Shown here: positions 23,620-31,194 of the stretch, piece after piece | Layout: each line of letters begins with the position of its first letter | Position numbering within the stretch: position 1 is the first letter of the stretch | Origin: Planctomycetales bacterium | Lineage (GTDB): Bacteria; Planctomycetota; Planctomycetia; Pirellulales; Thermoguttaceae | Length of the DNA stretch: 31,194 nt | NCBI GenBank assembly: GCA_007119795.1 | Contig: SKOZ01000037.1 | Coordinates: 1-31,194 of the forward strand | Direction of reading: 5' to 3' | Notes under the pieces: model-generated | The model's database searches: none | What the model was told of the DNA's origin: nothing | Seen by the model: only the letters and a program-made list of their open reading frames with translations | Position numbers and translations under genes: made by a program

Positions 23620-25197
23620 TTAGGGTGCGTTGGCCCCGTCGAGGAGGCGCTGCCAGAAGTCGCGGGCCGCACGGTGGGCGGCAAGCACTTCGGTGCGCTG
23701 CGCCGGGTCGGCGATTTCGATCCGCCCGGCGCGCTCGTGGACCCAGTCGAGGAAGAACTGTGCCGCTTCGCGGCTGATCCGCCGGCGCTCGCCGATCTCG
23801 ACGTAGAACGGGCCCGTCATGGCGAAGCGGTACGCGTCCGGCAGGTCGGCCACGACGCGGATGAGGAACCAGCCGCTGCGATCGAAGGAGACCGGCGGCA
23901 GGCGGCCCGCCTCGGCATATTCCTCGAAGCGGAGCGAGTGGGCCACGCGGCCGTCCTTGACGATCTCCAGGTACGTGATCGGGTCGCGGGTCGAGACGGT
24001 GAGGTCGATTTCGAAGTCGAGCGCCTCACCCGCGGCGGCGCGGAAGACGTGGCCCGGGGGGTATCCTTCGATGCTGGGGACGAGGAGCGGCCCGTTGGTG
24101 ATCACCACGCGCCCGGCGCGGAGGCCCTCCCACCAGCCCTCGTGGGTGAGGGGGCCGTCGAGCTGGACGTAGACGCGATTGTAGCCGGCCGGGTTGGGCC
24201 CGGCACCCGAGCCGCTGCCGGCCGTCGGCGGGATGCGGAGCCCGCAATCGAGCAGGCGGAAATAGATATCCTGCGACCACCGCGGGTTACCCGCCACACC
24301 CGGATAGAAGAGGCGGTCGCGGGATTTGCCGTGGCCCTCATCGGCGGCAGCAGCTCCCCGGACCAGGTCGCCGTGGGCCACCTGGATCGAGTCGACCTGG
24401 CCGGCAGCGACCAAGAGCGGCAGGTCCCACCAGTAGGGGCGCGTGAGCTCGACCCAGGCCCCCGCCGCACGGGCCTCGATGATCGCCGCCAGCGGAAAGG
24501 GGTATTCCGTCTGCCGGGGGTCGGAAGCGGGGGCGGCCAGGGGCAGCGGCTGCGGGAGGCCGTAGTAATGGATCTCGCCCCCTGCCCATCTCTGCCGCCC
24601 GGCGCGAAGGTGGGCGAAGCGGCGGCCGTCGAACTCCAGCAGCGGTTCGGGGGGCGGACGCCCCTGGAGCCGGTCCTCGCCGTCGTCCCAGGTGATCAGG
24701 GACGCGACGTAGAGCTCCTCGGCCCGCATGAGCTGCTCCACCTCCGACCACGGCCGGCTCAGGGCGAGGTCGCCCGCGAACCAACCCTCGGCAGCCATAT
24801 CGAAGAAGCGCTGCATGTCGGCCTCGCGAGCATCCTCGGCGCCGTCCTCGATGATGAAGTGCCCTCTGCGGACCAGGTACTCGAGCCCCCGTTCCATCTC
24901 GAAGGTATACTCGCCCCGCGGCAGCTCGAGCGTCACCTCGCCGTCGAGGACGAAATGGTCCTCCCAGAAGGGTGCCCCGGCGGGCCGAAGCGGGCGGCCG
25001 GCGGCGTTGCGCAGATGCATGCGGCAGGCGATCGGTTCGCCGGAATCGCGGTCGATCACCGAGAGGACGAGCTGCCCGCCACGCTGCGCGGCAGCCGGCT
25101 CCACGGCAAGGAGCACGATCGTTGCGGCCAGGACGGTCACGGCCCAGCCGCGGGAGCCACCCGGCAGGCCAATGGGCGCACTACGGTTCGCAGGCAT
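23620..25197 (-). CDS. Secreted CehA/McbA-like protein lacking the HxH motif
   Basis: A 525-residue protein with a signal peptide (hydrophobic TVLAATIVLLAV ending AAAQ). An N-terminal beta domain (VIDRDSGEPIACRMHLRN...) precedes a region that aligns by eye with planctomycete CehA/McbA-type PHP-fold hydrolases: EGWFAGDLALSRPWSEVEQL, MRAEELYVASLITWDD, then YFRLLDCGLRIPPTAGSGSG, NPAGYNRVYV and WWEGLRAGRVVITNGPL. In relatives the first motif reads GDLHxHRP; here it is GDLALSRP, and NNH is HGD, so metal ligands are missing. It is likely a non-catalytic or altered exported protein. The start is uncertain: ATG 25197 is given, and ATG 25215 is possible. Confidence 0.8.
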   Translation of the reverse strand: MPANRSAPIGLPGGSRGWAVTVLAATIVLLAVEPAAAQRGGQLVLSVIDRDSGEPIACRMHLRNAAGRPLRPAGAPFWEDHFVLDGEVTLELPRGEYTFEMERGLEYLVRRGHFIIEDGAEDAREADMQRFFDMAAEGWFAGDLALSRPWSEVEQLMRAEELYVASLITWDDGEDRLQGRPPPEPLLEFDGRRFAHLRAGRQRWAGGEIHYYGLPQPLPLAAPASDPRQTEYPFPLAAIIEARAAGAWVELTRPYWWDLPLLVAAGQVDSIQVAHGDLVRGAAAADEGHGKSRDRLFYPGVAGNPRWSQDIYFRLLDCGLRIPPTAGSGSGAGPNPAGYNRVYVQLDGPLTHEGWWEGLRAGRVVITNGPLLVPSIEGYPPGHVFRAAAGEALDFEIDLTVSTRDPITYLEIVKDGRVAHSLRFEEYAEAGRLPPVSFDRSGWFLIRVVADLPDAYRFAMTGPFYVEIGERRRISREAAQFFLDWVHERAGRIEIADPAQRTEVLAAHRAARDFWQRLLDGANAP

Positions 25198-25221
25198 GGA
25201 ATTCGGAGTCCCCATTCTCCA

Positions 25222-25230
25222 ATCTTAGCA
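25222..25230 (-). promoter_or_regulatory. Extended -10 element before the CehA/McbA-like gene
   Basis: On the minus strand TGCTAAGAT is an extended -10 (TGn plus TAAGAT). No good -35 is present. A start site about seven bases downstream would fall on the upstream ATG at 25215, giving a leaderless message or a very short leader to ATG 25197. Confidence 0.4.
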
Positions 25231-25366
25231 CACGCTCCCCGGGGCGGCCCTCCCCGGCGAAGCCTCTGGAAATGGCGGCAGGCGGAGAGTAGGGTAGAGG
25301 CGGCGCGGGTCGATTCTGCCCTTTTCGTCCGCGATGAACCAAATGGATAAATCGAGGAGTGATGCC

Positions 25367-25984
25367 ATGAGATGCGTACTTGCCGTGACGGCCGCGACCG
25401 TGTTGTGCCTCCCCGTTGCAGCGGCCGATGAAGGGGAGGTGGTCTTCAAGGATTGCTTCGACGGCGAGTTGGCCGAGGGCTGGAGCTGGATTCGCGAAGA
25501 CCCTGAGGATTGGCGGATCGTCGACGGGGCCCTGGAGATCCGTGCGCGTCCCGGCCATGCGCAGACCGTCCGCAACGCCCTGGTGCGCGATGTTCCCTGG
25601 GACGCCGGGCGGCGGCTGGCCTTCGAGGTGACGGTCACCTTCACTGCCCCCCCCACGGAGCAGTACGAGCAGGCGGGACTTACTTGGTACCACGACGGCG
25701 ACCCGGTCTTCAAGGTCGTCCACGAGCTAATCGACGGCCGCATCGTCATCGTCCCCGGCTTCGCGGCGACGGAGAAAGATACCGTGCGGCTGCGGCTGGT
25801 GGTCGACGAAGGCCGCTACCAGGCGCAGTTCCGGCAAGAGGGCGAGGAAGAGTACCATACCGTCCAGGAGGGCGAACTCCCCGTGGGCGAGGACGATCAG
25901 ATCAGCATCCAGACCTACCACGGCCCGGCCGATGCCGACCATTGGATGCAGTTCCGCGACTTCCGCATCCTGCGGCTGCCTTAG
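25367..25984 (+). CDS. Secreted DUF1349-type concanavalin-like protein
   Basis: A 205-residue exported protein. The signal peptide is MRCVLAVTAATVLCLPVAAA, with cleavage likely near residue 20. The mature part resembles DUF1349, a jelly-roll lectin/glucanase-like beta-sandwich: VFKDCFDGELAEGWSWIRED, DWRIVDGALEIRARPGH, YEQAGLTWYHDGDPVFKVVH, VRLRLVVDEGRYQAQFRQEG and a final HWMQFRDFRIL strand. Such domains often bind carbohydrate. No catalytic residues are assignable. GAGGAG lies eight bases before this ATG; the longer frame to 25334 would place Met ahead of the SD and weakens the signal. It diverges from the CehA/McbA-like gene and converges on the squalene-cyclase-repeat gene. Confidence 0.85.
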   Translation: MRCVLAVTAATVLCLPVAAADEGEVVFKDCFDGELAEGWSWIREDPEDWRIVDGALEIRARPGHAQTVRNALVRDVPWDAGRRLAFEVTVTFTAPPTEQYEQAGLTWYHDGDPVFKVVHELIDGRIVIVPGFAATEKDTVRLRLVVDEGRYQAQFRQEGEEEYHTVQEGELPVGEDDQISIQTYHGPADADHWMQFRDFRILRLP

Positions 25985-26035
25985 TACCCGCCGCGATGCC
26001 GTTCGGGAGCGAATGCGCGCGAATGCATCTCGTGC

Positions 26036-27685
26036 CTACGGCCGCGCGGCGCGTTCGGTGTAGAGGGGCATGTAGCGGTAGTAGACTTCGAGGATCATGA
26101 CCGCCATGGCCGTGTCGTAGAGGCGGCCGGCGCTGCGGGCGTTCTCGCAGTCGAAGAACCAGCTCCCCGCCTCGTGGCCCACGCGGGCCTGCGTGGCCAC
26201 GAGGTGTTCGCGCATCTCCTCGTTCCAGACTTCCCACTTGGGCCCCCCCCAATGGGCAAGCGCCTGGGTCGCGTAGTAATTGAAGTACATATTGTCGGGC
26301 GAAGGCCCCTCGCGAGCGAGGTACTCGATACCCGCGGCAAGCCCGGGGTGACTCCGGTCCCAGCCGGTGTACATCCGGCAGAGCAGGCCGATCGAGGTCG
26401 TCGTCGGCGCCGCCTGCGGCGTCATGTAGCCGTAGCCGGCGCCGCCATCGGTCTGCACGCCGTCGAGGAACCGCTGCGCCAGGTAGATCGACGGCTGCGG
26501 CACGTCGAGCAGGGCCATTTGCCCGCTCTTCAGCGCCATCAACTGCCAGCCGGTGACGGTGATATCGCCGGGCTCCCCGGGTGAGTAGCGCCAACCGCCG
26601 CCGCTACGGTCCTGCGCGTAGACGACGAAGTCCAGAGCGTACTGGGCCAGGGGGCGGAGGTTCGGGTCGCCGGTCATGGCGTAGGCCTCGCAGAGGGCGA
26701 TGGCGGCGATCCCCTGACCGTACATGGTCCCCTCCTGCAAGTCGCCGCCGTGGGGCGTCATCCGCATCCGCGTGCTCAGGTAGTAAAGGCCGCGGGCGAC
26801 CACCTCGCGGTATTCACCTTCCTGCTGAGTGTAGCCGGCGCCCAGGAAGGGAAGCAGCGCCAGGCCCGTGGCACCGGTGGTCGTCGCCTCGGTACCGGGG
26901 TTGCGGCACTGCCCCCCGCAAAGCCCCTTCCGGTGGTCGAAGTCCCATCCGCCGTGGTCCAATTGGTGGGCAGCCAGCCAGCGGAGGCCCCGCTCGACTG
27001 CCGCCTCGCTCTCACGCGTCGCCCCCCGCTGGGCGGCCAAGCGGCTGCGGGCCTCGGGACTGCGGCCCGCCAGGAGCCCCTGCACGGGGGTGTCGCCGCC
27101 TCGTGCCGCTTGTCCGCGGAGCCATTCCATCCGCTCGGTGGGATCGGCGGGGATCCGCAGCGACTCCGAGGGGGGCCGCGTCATTCGCTCCATCGCGGAA
27201 GGGCCGACGACATCGAGTGGCTCGATGGCGTTGAACCGGGGGGCGGCGTCGGCGTCGGTCAACGGCTCCCGGACGACCAGGTCGGGGTCCGTCTGCCCGA
27301 ACAACTCCTCGGCGTCGACCACGCGACTGCCGGCCGTGAGTTCCAGTCCCCGGCGGTCTCCACCCGCAATCTGCCCCCACAACGCCAATACGATCAAGAG
27401 CAGGAGGTGGAAGATGCAGCTCACCAGAAAGCTCGACACCTCTTGTCCCTGCACGGCCTCCCAGAGGCGGGCAGCGGCCGCCGCCGCCGAACCTCTGACG
27501 GCGACATACCGGGCGGTAAGAGGGGGGGACTCGAAGTCGGGAGAAGACGGCGCCCAAGAGACGGCGTCTGCAGCCGCAGGGGGGCCCTGCGGTGCACCAC
27601 CGGCTATGGATGGATCGCGAGCGCCGATCACCGGCTCTCCGGCGGTCAGAGGTAGATTCGGGCTTTCAGAGGATTGCTCCGACAC
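26036..27685 (-). CDS. Prenyltransferase/squalene-cyclase repeat protein, membrane-anchored
   Basis: A protein of about 549 residues. After 80 Pro/Ala/Ser-rich residues there is one membrane helix (SFLVSCIFHLLLLIVLALWG, about 85-105), then a charged linker, then alpha/alpha-barrel repeats of squalene-hopene-cyclase type from about 215: VERGLRWLAAHQLDHGGWDF, EGTMYGQGIAAIALCEAYAM, ALDFVVYAQDRSGGGWRYSP, MYFNYYATQALAHWGGP and YDTAMAVMILEVYYRYMPLY. The cyclase DxDD acid motif is not seen, so a binding rather than a cyclase role is likely. Such anchored repeat proteins are common in planctomycetes. The GTG start at 27685 is chosen because it is the only NTG near the front in frame; its SD is poor. 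It lies downstream of the kinase on the same strand, 332 bases away. Confidence 0.8.
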   Translation of the reverse strand: MSEQSSESPNLPLTAGEPVIGARDPSIAGGAPQGPPAAADAVSWAPSSPDFESPPLTARYVAVRGSAAAAAARLWEAVQGQEVSSFLVSCIFHLLLLIVLALWGQIAGGDRRGLELTAGSRVVDAEELFGQTDPDLVVREPLTDADAAPRFNAIEPLDVVGPSAMERMTRPPSESLRIPADPTERMEWLRGQAARGGDTPVQGLLAGRSPEARSRLAAQRGATRESEAAVERGLRWLAAHQLDHGGWDFDHRKGLCGGQCRNPGTEATTTGATGLALLPFLGAGYTQQEGEYREVVARGLYYLSTRMRMTPHGGDLQEGTMYGQGIAAIALCEAYAMTGDPNLRPLAQYALDFVVYAQDRSGGGWRYSPGEPGDITVTGWQLMALKSGQMALLDVPQPSIYLAQRFLDGVQTDGGAGYGYMTPQAAPTTTSIGLLCRMYTGWDRSHPGLAAGIEYLAREGPSPDNMYFNYYATQALAHWGGPKWEVWNEEMREHLVATQARVGHEAGSWFFDCENARSAGRLYDTAMAVMILEVYYRYMPLYTERAARP

Positions 27686-28017
27686 CGCGAGACTCGACCA
27701 GATGCAACTGAGGGCCGGTATGCCCGGAACCGCCCTTAAAACTCCTCCCAGTTTACCTATTATAGCCTTTCTGGCGGCCCGCGAGTCGGCCACACGGCGT
27801 CCCGCTCGACGGGCACGGCATGCACAATAAGAGGGGGCTATGCCCGACAATGAGAGGGATGCTTGGGCCAGCAGGCCGTGGTCTCCCGGCCATGCCGAGT
27901 TCGCGGGCAGACTGCATCGCACGAACGGCGTCACACGGAGGGACCGTACCGAAGCCCCCCGGCTGCTTGATGGCGGGCTTCTGCTTGGGCGCGGACTCGC
28001 GGAGTGGGCCACTTCCG
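27686..28017. other. Gap holding the promoter and leader of the repeat-protein gene
   Basis: 332 bases between the kinase stop and the squalene-cyclase-repeat gene. It contains a consensus -10 (27759-27764), an SD-like GGGAGGAG in the leader and two near-identical short stretches, AATAAGAGGG and AATGAGAGGG, at about 27825-27856. No gene is recognised. Confidence 0.5.
27742..27764 (-). promoter_or_regulatory. Consensus -10 (TATAAT) with orphan SD in the leader
   Basis: On the minus strand TATAAT is at 27764-27759, preceded by a poor -35. Transcription would begin near 27752, and GGGAGGAG follows at once (27749-27742) without a start codon at normal spacing. The GTG of the gene is about 57 bases further on. 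It could be a standby site, a leader-peptide signal or a lost start codon. Confidence 0.5.
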
Positions 28018-30612
28018 TCACTCGCCATTGGCGGGCAGCGACTCGCGCGGGCGGCTGCGGATCAGCTCGTGGGGCTCCCCTTCGACCTCCACAAAGACCC
28101 GGTAGTGGATGAAGGCGTTGTTGTGTGCGTTCCGGCAGAACGCGACGATCCGTTTCAGTTCGTTGGCCCGGCTGGTTACCAGGTTCAATTGCGTCTGGAT
28201 CGCTTCGCGCTGCGGATCGTTGTTGGCGCTCTGCAGTTGCTGGTTGAGAACTTCGCGGGCGGTTTCGGCCTGGCTGGCGGCCAGGGCGAGTCGCTCGACC
28301 TCGGCACGGCGGAGGAGGGCTCGCTGGCCGCCTAACTCGTGGAACGAGCGCACCTGGAGCCGCGCGGCACGTCCCTGCCGTTGCCAGGCGACGTTGATGC
28401 CCACGCGCGCCAGGCCCTCCTCGGTGAAGACGAGTGTTGTCTCGCCGTGGGGCGCGAAGAGGGGCGCCGGTTCTGTGCGGAGGGCCGGTAGCGGTCCTTC
28501 GCTCCCCGTGATCTCCACGCGGATGTAGTCGAAATCGGGCCAAGACGCCAGCGGCAGGGAAACCACCCTGGAACCCGCAAGGCAGTCGATGGGCAGCGGA
28601 TCGGCGGCCATCGGCGTTCCCAGGGCGACCCGTACGGAATGCTCCTCGCAGGTGGCCTCCAGGGCGCAGAAGCGGAGGCTTCCCCCGTCCCCCGCGGCCG
28701 CCGAGGGCAGCCAGGCAAAACGCAGCACGCCGTCGGCGAGCCACAGCTCGGCGACAGGGGTCGAATCCCCTCCGTCCGATTCGGTCGGATCCAACGTTCG
28801 CACCAGCCATCGTCGCGCGGACTCGGCGGTCATCTGCAACGACCGCGGACCTCGCAACGCCTGCTCGCCACCGAGGAGCGCCAGCTCGATGTGCCGATCC
28901 TCGCTCGCCTCCAGCGTGCCGATCACCGCGCCACCGGCCGGAACGTCTTCCTCAGAGGGGATTGCCGGCAACTCCACGGCGCTGGGCAGCGAGGAGAATG
29001 GATTGCCGGGCGGCGGCGTCACTTCGCTCACCGCCGATTCCGGCTCCGGCTCCTCCGCATCGGCTGCTTCCTCCAAGGGTGGCTCGGTCTTGTCGGCCGG
29101 CGGCTGGCCCGCGGCCGAATCAACTTCGGCGGCCGGCGAGGCCTGGTCATCGGGGGGCCCACCGCTTGGATCGCCGAGGTCGCCCTCGTCGACGGGGTCG
29201 AGGTATTGCGGTTCGGGCCAGGGGTGGTCCTCTTCCGTATCGGCATCGGCCGGTTCCAGCGGCGGACGGAGCAGCGATGTCCCGGGCGGGCCCGGACTCG
29301 ATTCGCCGGCCGCAAGTATTCCGTTCGCCTCGCCGGCTCCCCGCAGCAGAATCCGCGCTACCAACACGCCACCGAGAAGCACGGCGGCCGCCGCACCGAG
29401 CACCATCCATCGCACCGCGGCCGGTGGAGACCGTCGCCGGCCACCCCCCCCGTCCAAGACGGGGGCTGTGCCGGCGATTCCGGTCGCTTCCCGTTCTGCG
29501 TAATCGTCTGTCGCGGCAGCGGCTTGCGCCGGCGGTCCTTCGGTGTCGAGCGCCACGACGCCCGCCGGTTCGTCCAGCGGCACCGCCCGCAACAGCTTCC
29601 GTTTCGGGGGCCGCCACTGGGTCAAGGTCTGGGCAATCGCATGGGCCGATGCCGGTCGGTCGGCGGCCCGCTTTGCCAGCATCCCGCGACAGAGCAAGAG
29701 CAGGTCCTTGGGCGCATCGGGGCGGAAGCGGACGATGCCTTCCGGCTGCTGGGTCTGGTGCTTGACGATCCGTTCGTGGAGGCTGCCCTCCGGAAACGGC
29801 GGCCGGCCGGTGAGCAGGAAATAGAACGTGCACCCCAGCGCATAGATGTCGGCCCGGTGGTCGAAGTCGGGTGTCTCCAGGGCCTGTTCGGGCGCCAGGT
29901 AGTCAACCGATCCCAGGACGCGGCCCTCCGAGCCGCTCACCTGGCTATGGTCGAGGCCGACCAGCCGCGCGGTGCCCATATCGGCGATCTTCACCGTTCC
30001 GTGGTGGTTGACGAGGAGGTTCGAGGGCTTGATGTCGCAGTGGATCATGCCCCGGCTGTGCGCGTGCTCCAGTCCCTCGGCCGCCTGCCGGATGCAGTCG
30101 GCGGCCACTTCGTAGTCGAGCGGTCCCTGCTCGGCGACGATGGCTTGCAGGTCCCGCCCCGCCACATACTCCATGACGATGTAATAGCGATCGCCCTCGT
30201 TGTCGACGCTGTAGGCCCGCACGATGTTGGGGTGATCGAGCGCGGCGATGGCGCGGGCCTCGGCGAGGAAGCGATTCAGGGCGGCGGGGTCGGCGCCGAT
30301 TTCTTTGGAGACGATTTTCAGAGCCACGCGGCGCCGCATGCGGGTGTGCTCACCGAGGAAGACCGTCCCCATACCACCGCGGCCGAGGACATCGATGAGC
30401 TTATACTTCCCCAGAAAGAAGGATGTCCGCCCCGCGAGCAGCTGGCCCGCCTGCCAGCCGGTAAGGCAACCCCGGCGGACCAACGTGCGGGCGAGCCCTT
30501 CCCCGTCGGCACCGGCTACGTGCAGATCGCGAGCTTCGGCCAGTTCGTCCGCAGTGAGCAGACGGCTCTGGCGAAGAACGTCCAGAAATTCCGCGACCGA
30601 CGCACCTGCCAT
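28018..30612 (-). CDS. Membrane-anchored Hanks-type Ser/Thr protein kinase
   Basis: A protein of about 864 residues. An N-terminal helical region (1-65, EFLDVLRQSRLLTADELAEA) precedes the kinase domain (70-335): GRGGMGTVF loop (77-85), VALKIV with Lys99, the catalytic loop HCDIKPSN with Asp193 (a non-RD type because Cys replaces Arg), KIADMGTARL with DMG in place of DFG (Asp211), and SVDYLAPEQ. After a linker come one membrane helix (about 398-422), a long acidic Pro/Glu-rich stretch, and an extracytoplasmic region with beta strands and a terminal coiled coil (about residues 785-840, ALAASQAETAREVLNQQLQS). The topology suggests a receptor kinase. The start ATG 30612 is preferred; a TTG at 30654 is possible. 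A good promoter lies upstream. It is probably followed by independent transcription of the squalene-cyclase-repeat gene. Confidence 0.93.
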   Translation of the reverse strand: MAGASVAEFLDVLRQSRLLTADELAEARDLHVAGADGEGLARTLVRRGCLTGWQAGQLLAGRTSFFLGKYKLIDVLGRGGMGTVFLGEHTRMRRRVALKIVSKEIGADPAALNRFLAEARAIAALDHPNIVRAYSVDNEGDRYYIVMEYVAGRDLQAIVAEQGPLDYEVAADCIRQAAEGLEHAHSRGMIHCDIKPSNLLVNHHGTVKIADMGTARLVGLDHSQVSGSEGRVLGSVDYLAPEQALETPDFDHRADIYALGCTFYFLLTGRPPFPEGSLHERIVKHQTQQPEGIVRFRPDAPKDLLLLCRGMLAKRAADRPASAHAIAQTLTQWRPPKRKLLRAVPLDEPAGVVALDTEGPPAQAAAATDDYAEREATGIAGTAPVLDGGGGRRRSPPAAVRWMVLGAAAAVLLGGVLVARILLRGAGEANGILAAGESSPGPPGTSLLRPPLEPADADTEEDHPWPEPQYLDPVDEGDLGDPSGGPPDDQASPAAEVDSAAGQPPADKTEPPLEEAADAEEPEPESAVSEVTPPPGNPFSSLPSAVELPAIPSEEDVPAGGAVIGTLEASEDRHIELALLGGEQALRGPRSLQMTAESARRWLVRTLDPTESDGGDSTPVAELWLADGVLRFAWLPSAAAGDGGSLRFCALEATCEEHSVRVALGTPMAADPLPIDCLAGSRVVSLPLASWPDFDYIRVEITGSEGPLPALRTEPAPLFAPHGETTLVFTEEGLARVGINVAWQRQGRAARLQVRSFHELGGQRALLRRAEVERLALAASQAETAREVLNQQLQSANNDPQREAIQTQLNLVTSRANELKRIVAFCRNAHNNAFIHYRVFVEVEGEPHELIRSRPRESLPANGE

Positions 30613-30681
30613 GTCCGCGCTACTCGGACCCGCGCATCCGGAAAGGGATACCAACGCATGCCAGCCCCCTAAACCCCTACC

Positions 30682-30710
30682 AGTCTAGCAGTATTACCTG
30701 CGAAAGCCAA
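30682..30710 (-). promoter_or_regulatory. Candidate sigma-70 promoter of the kinase gene
   Basis: On the minus strand TTGGCT-17-TAGACT, with TGC directly before the -10 (extended -10). The predicted start is near 30675, giving a leader of about 60 bases to ATG 30612 or about 20 to TTG 30654. Confidence 0.5.
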
Positions 30711-30727
30711 CGAGCCGTTTGCCATAA

Positions 30728-30750
30728 GGGGGGTGCTCGGGTTGCCCCCC
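30728..30750. other. G6/C6 hairpin in the divergent region
   Basis: GGGGGG (30728-30733) and CCCCCC (30745-30750) can pair around an 11-base loop, between the kinase and flavoprotein promoters. No T-run follows on either strand. It may insulate the two divergent units. Confidence 0.35.
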
Positions 30751-30803
30751 ATTGTCGTACCGCGTGGGGCGCGGCATACGGCGGCTGCGATCGGTCGCGG
30801 GTC

Positions 30804-30831
30804 TTGCCAACTGCGTCGGCCGCTCTATTAT
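30804..30831 (+). promoter_or_regulatory. Strong candidate sigma-70 promoter of the flavoprotein gene
   Basis: TTGCCA-16-TATTAT matches the -35 and -10 consensus at five of six positions each. The predicted start is near 30838, giving a 42-base leader to the ATG at 30880 with SD GAGGGGG. Confidence 0.65.
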
Positions 30832-30879
30832 TGAAACCTGTTTGACGCAACGGACCACGAGAACGAGGGGGATTGAAGC

Positions 30880-31194
30880 ATGGCGTCGAAACGGGTGCTG
30901 ATCGTTGGGGGAGTAGCGGGGGGGGCATCCTGTGCCGCCAGGCTCCGTCGGCTCGATGAGGATGCCGAAATCTTCATCTACGAGCGGGGACCGGACGTCT
31001 CCTTCGCCAATTGTGGACTCCCCTACTACATTGGAGGAGTCATCCGCGGGCGCCAGCAGCTCCTCGTCGCCTCGCCGGAGCGGTTTCGGGACAGCTTCCG
31101 TATCGAGGTCCGCGCCCGCAACGACGTGCAGGCGATCGACTGCCAGGCGAAGACGGTCGCCATTCGCAACGTCCGCACGGGGGCCATGAGCACC
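30880..31194 (+). CDS. CoA-disulfide-reductase-like FAD/NAD(P) oxidoreductase, N-terminal part
   Basis: The first 105 residues of a pyridine nucleotide-disulfide oxidoreductase; the frame is open at the window end. The FAD-binding Rossmann motif is VLIVGGVAGGASCAARLRRL (6-25), closing with an acid in IFIYERG (Glu35). The single redox cysteine motif SFANCGLPYYIGG (Cys45) is that of the CoA-disulfide reductase / NADH oxidase / NADH-dependent persulfide reductase group, which reduces CoA disulfides, persulfides or oxygen through one cysteine rather than a CxxxxC pair. SD GAGGGGG is about eight bases before the ATG, and a good promoter stands upstream. Whether a C-terminal rhodanese domain follows cannot be seen. 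Confidence 0.9.
   Translation, partial: MASKRVLIVGGVAGGASCAARLRRLDEDAEIFIYERGPDVSFANCGLPYYIGGVIRGRQQLLVASPERFRDSFRIEVRARNDVQAIDCQAKTVAIRNVRTGAMST

Noticed and set aside
28740..28790. tRNA-like T-loop (GGTCGAATCCCCTCC)
   Set aside because: Lies inside the kinase gene in frame, and no acceptor or anticodon arms could be built around it.
27700..28810. Upstream extension of the squalene-cyclase-repeat frame into the kinase gene
   Set aside because: The extension is antisense-like, Arg/Pro-rich sequence and crosses the TATAAT promoter and the kinase 3' end.
1..31194. CRISPR arrays, insertion sequences, prophage or toxin-antitoxin modules
   Set aside because: No regularly spaced repeats, transposase or integrase motifs, or typical toxin-antitoxin pairs were found by eye on either strand.

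Overview
The window is GC-rich and tightly packed. It most resembles a chromosome segment of a planctomycete (Planctomycetota, possibly Pirellulales-like). This is inferred from protein style, not from a marker gene. The supporting features are a membrane-anchored Ser/Thr kinase with a long extracytoplasmic tail, a secreted squalene-cyclase-repeat protein with an N-terminal anchor, a CehA/McbA-type secreted protein, a receiver-only protein with a DLDVPWG active-site strand next to a small zinc ribbon, and frequent GTG/TTG starts behind strong Shine-Dalgarno (SD) sites. No rRNA, tRNA, insertion sequence, prophage or CRISPR array was seen.

Left third (1-11.5 kb) reads as a stress-tolerance island. 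On the minus strand, in transcription order, come two triple-BON proteins (7266 to 5830), a cyclopropane-fatty-acid synthase, DNA polymerase X, a wrecked NAD-dependent DNA ligase remnant, three tandem Hsp20 chaperones and a pentapeptide-repeat protein cut by the window edge. A small coiled-coil protein, a phosphoribosyltransferase, a DUF5335 protein, a putative small multidrug-export membrane protein and a third triple-BON paralogue follow at 7.8-11.5 kb.

Middle (11.8-20.5 kb): a compact six-gene minus-strand operon encodes a receiver-only response regulator, a zinc-ribbon protein, a single-BON protein, a CPBP intramembrane protease, a small basic protein and a CapA-like metallophosphatase-fold protein. 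An 0.8 kb gene-free stretch separates it from a divergent coiled-coil lipoprotein, which ends in a clear hairpin. A NarL/FixJ regulator then converges on an RpoD-like sigma factor. A DUF2267 protein follows.

Right third (21-31 kb) is more housekeeping-like: mutM (Fpg), a DUF434 protein with NYN/PIN-like residues, and a Nif3 family protein on the plus strand; a secreted CehA/McbA-like protein that has lost its HxH motif; a secreted DUF1349-type beta-sandwich protein; the squalene-cyclase-repeat protein and the Ser/Thr kinase on the minus strand; and the start of a CoA-disulfide-reductase-like flavoprotein. Plausible promoters are visible for the last three.

The most distinctive items are the six-gene signalling/envelope operon, the triple-BON paralogues without signal peptides, the ligase remnant lodged between polX and hsp20, and two enzymes that keep their fold but lack expected active-site residues (the cyclopropane synthase and the CehA/McbA-like protein).
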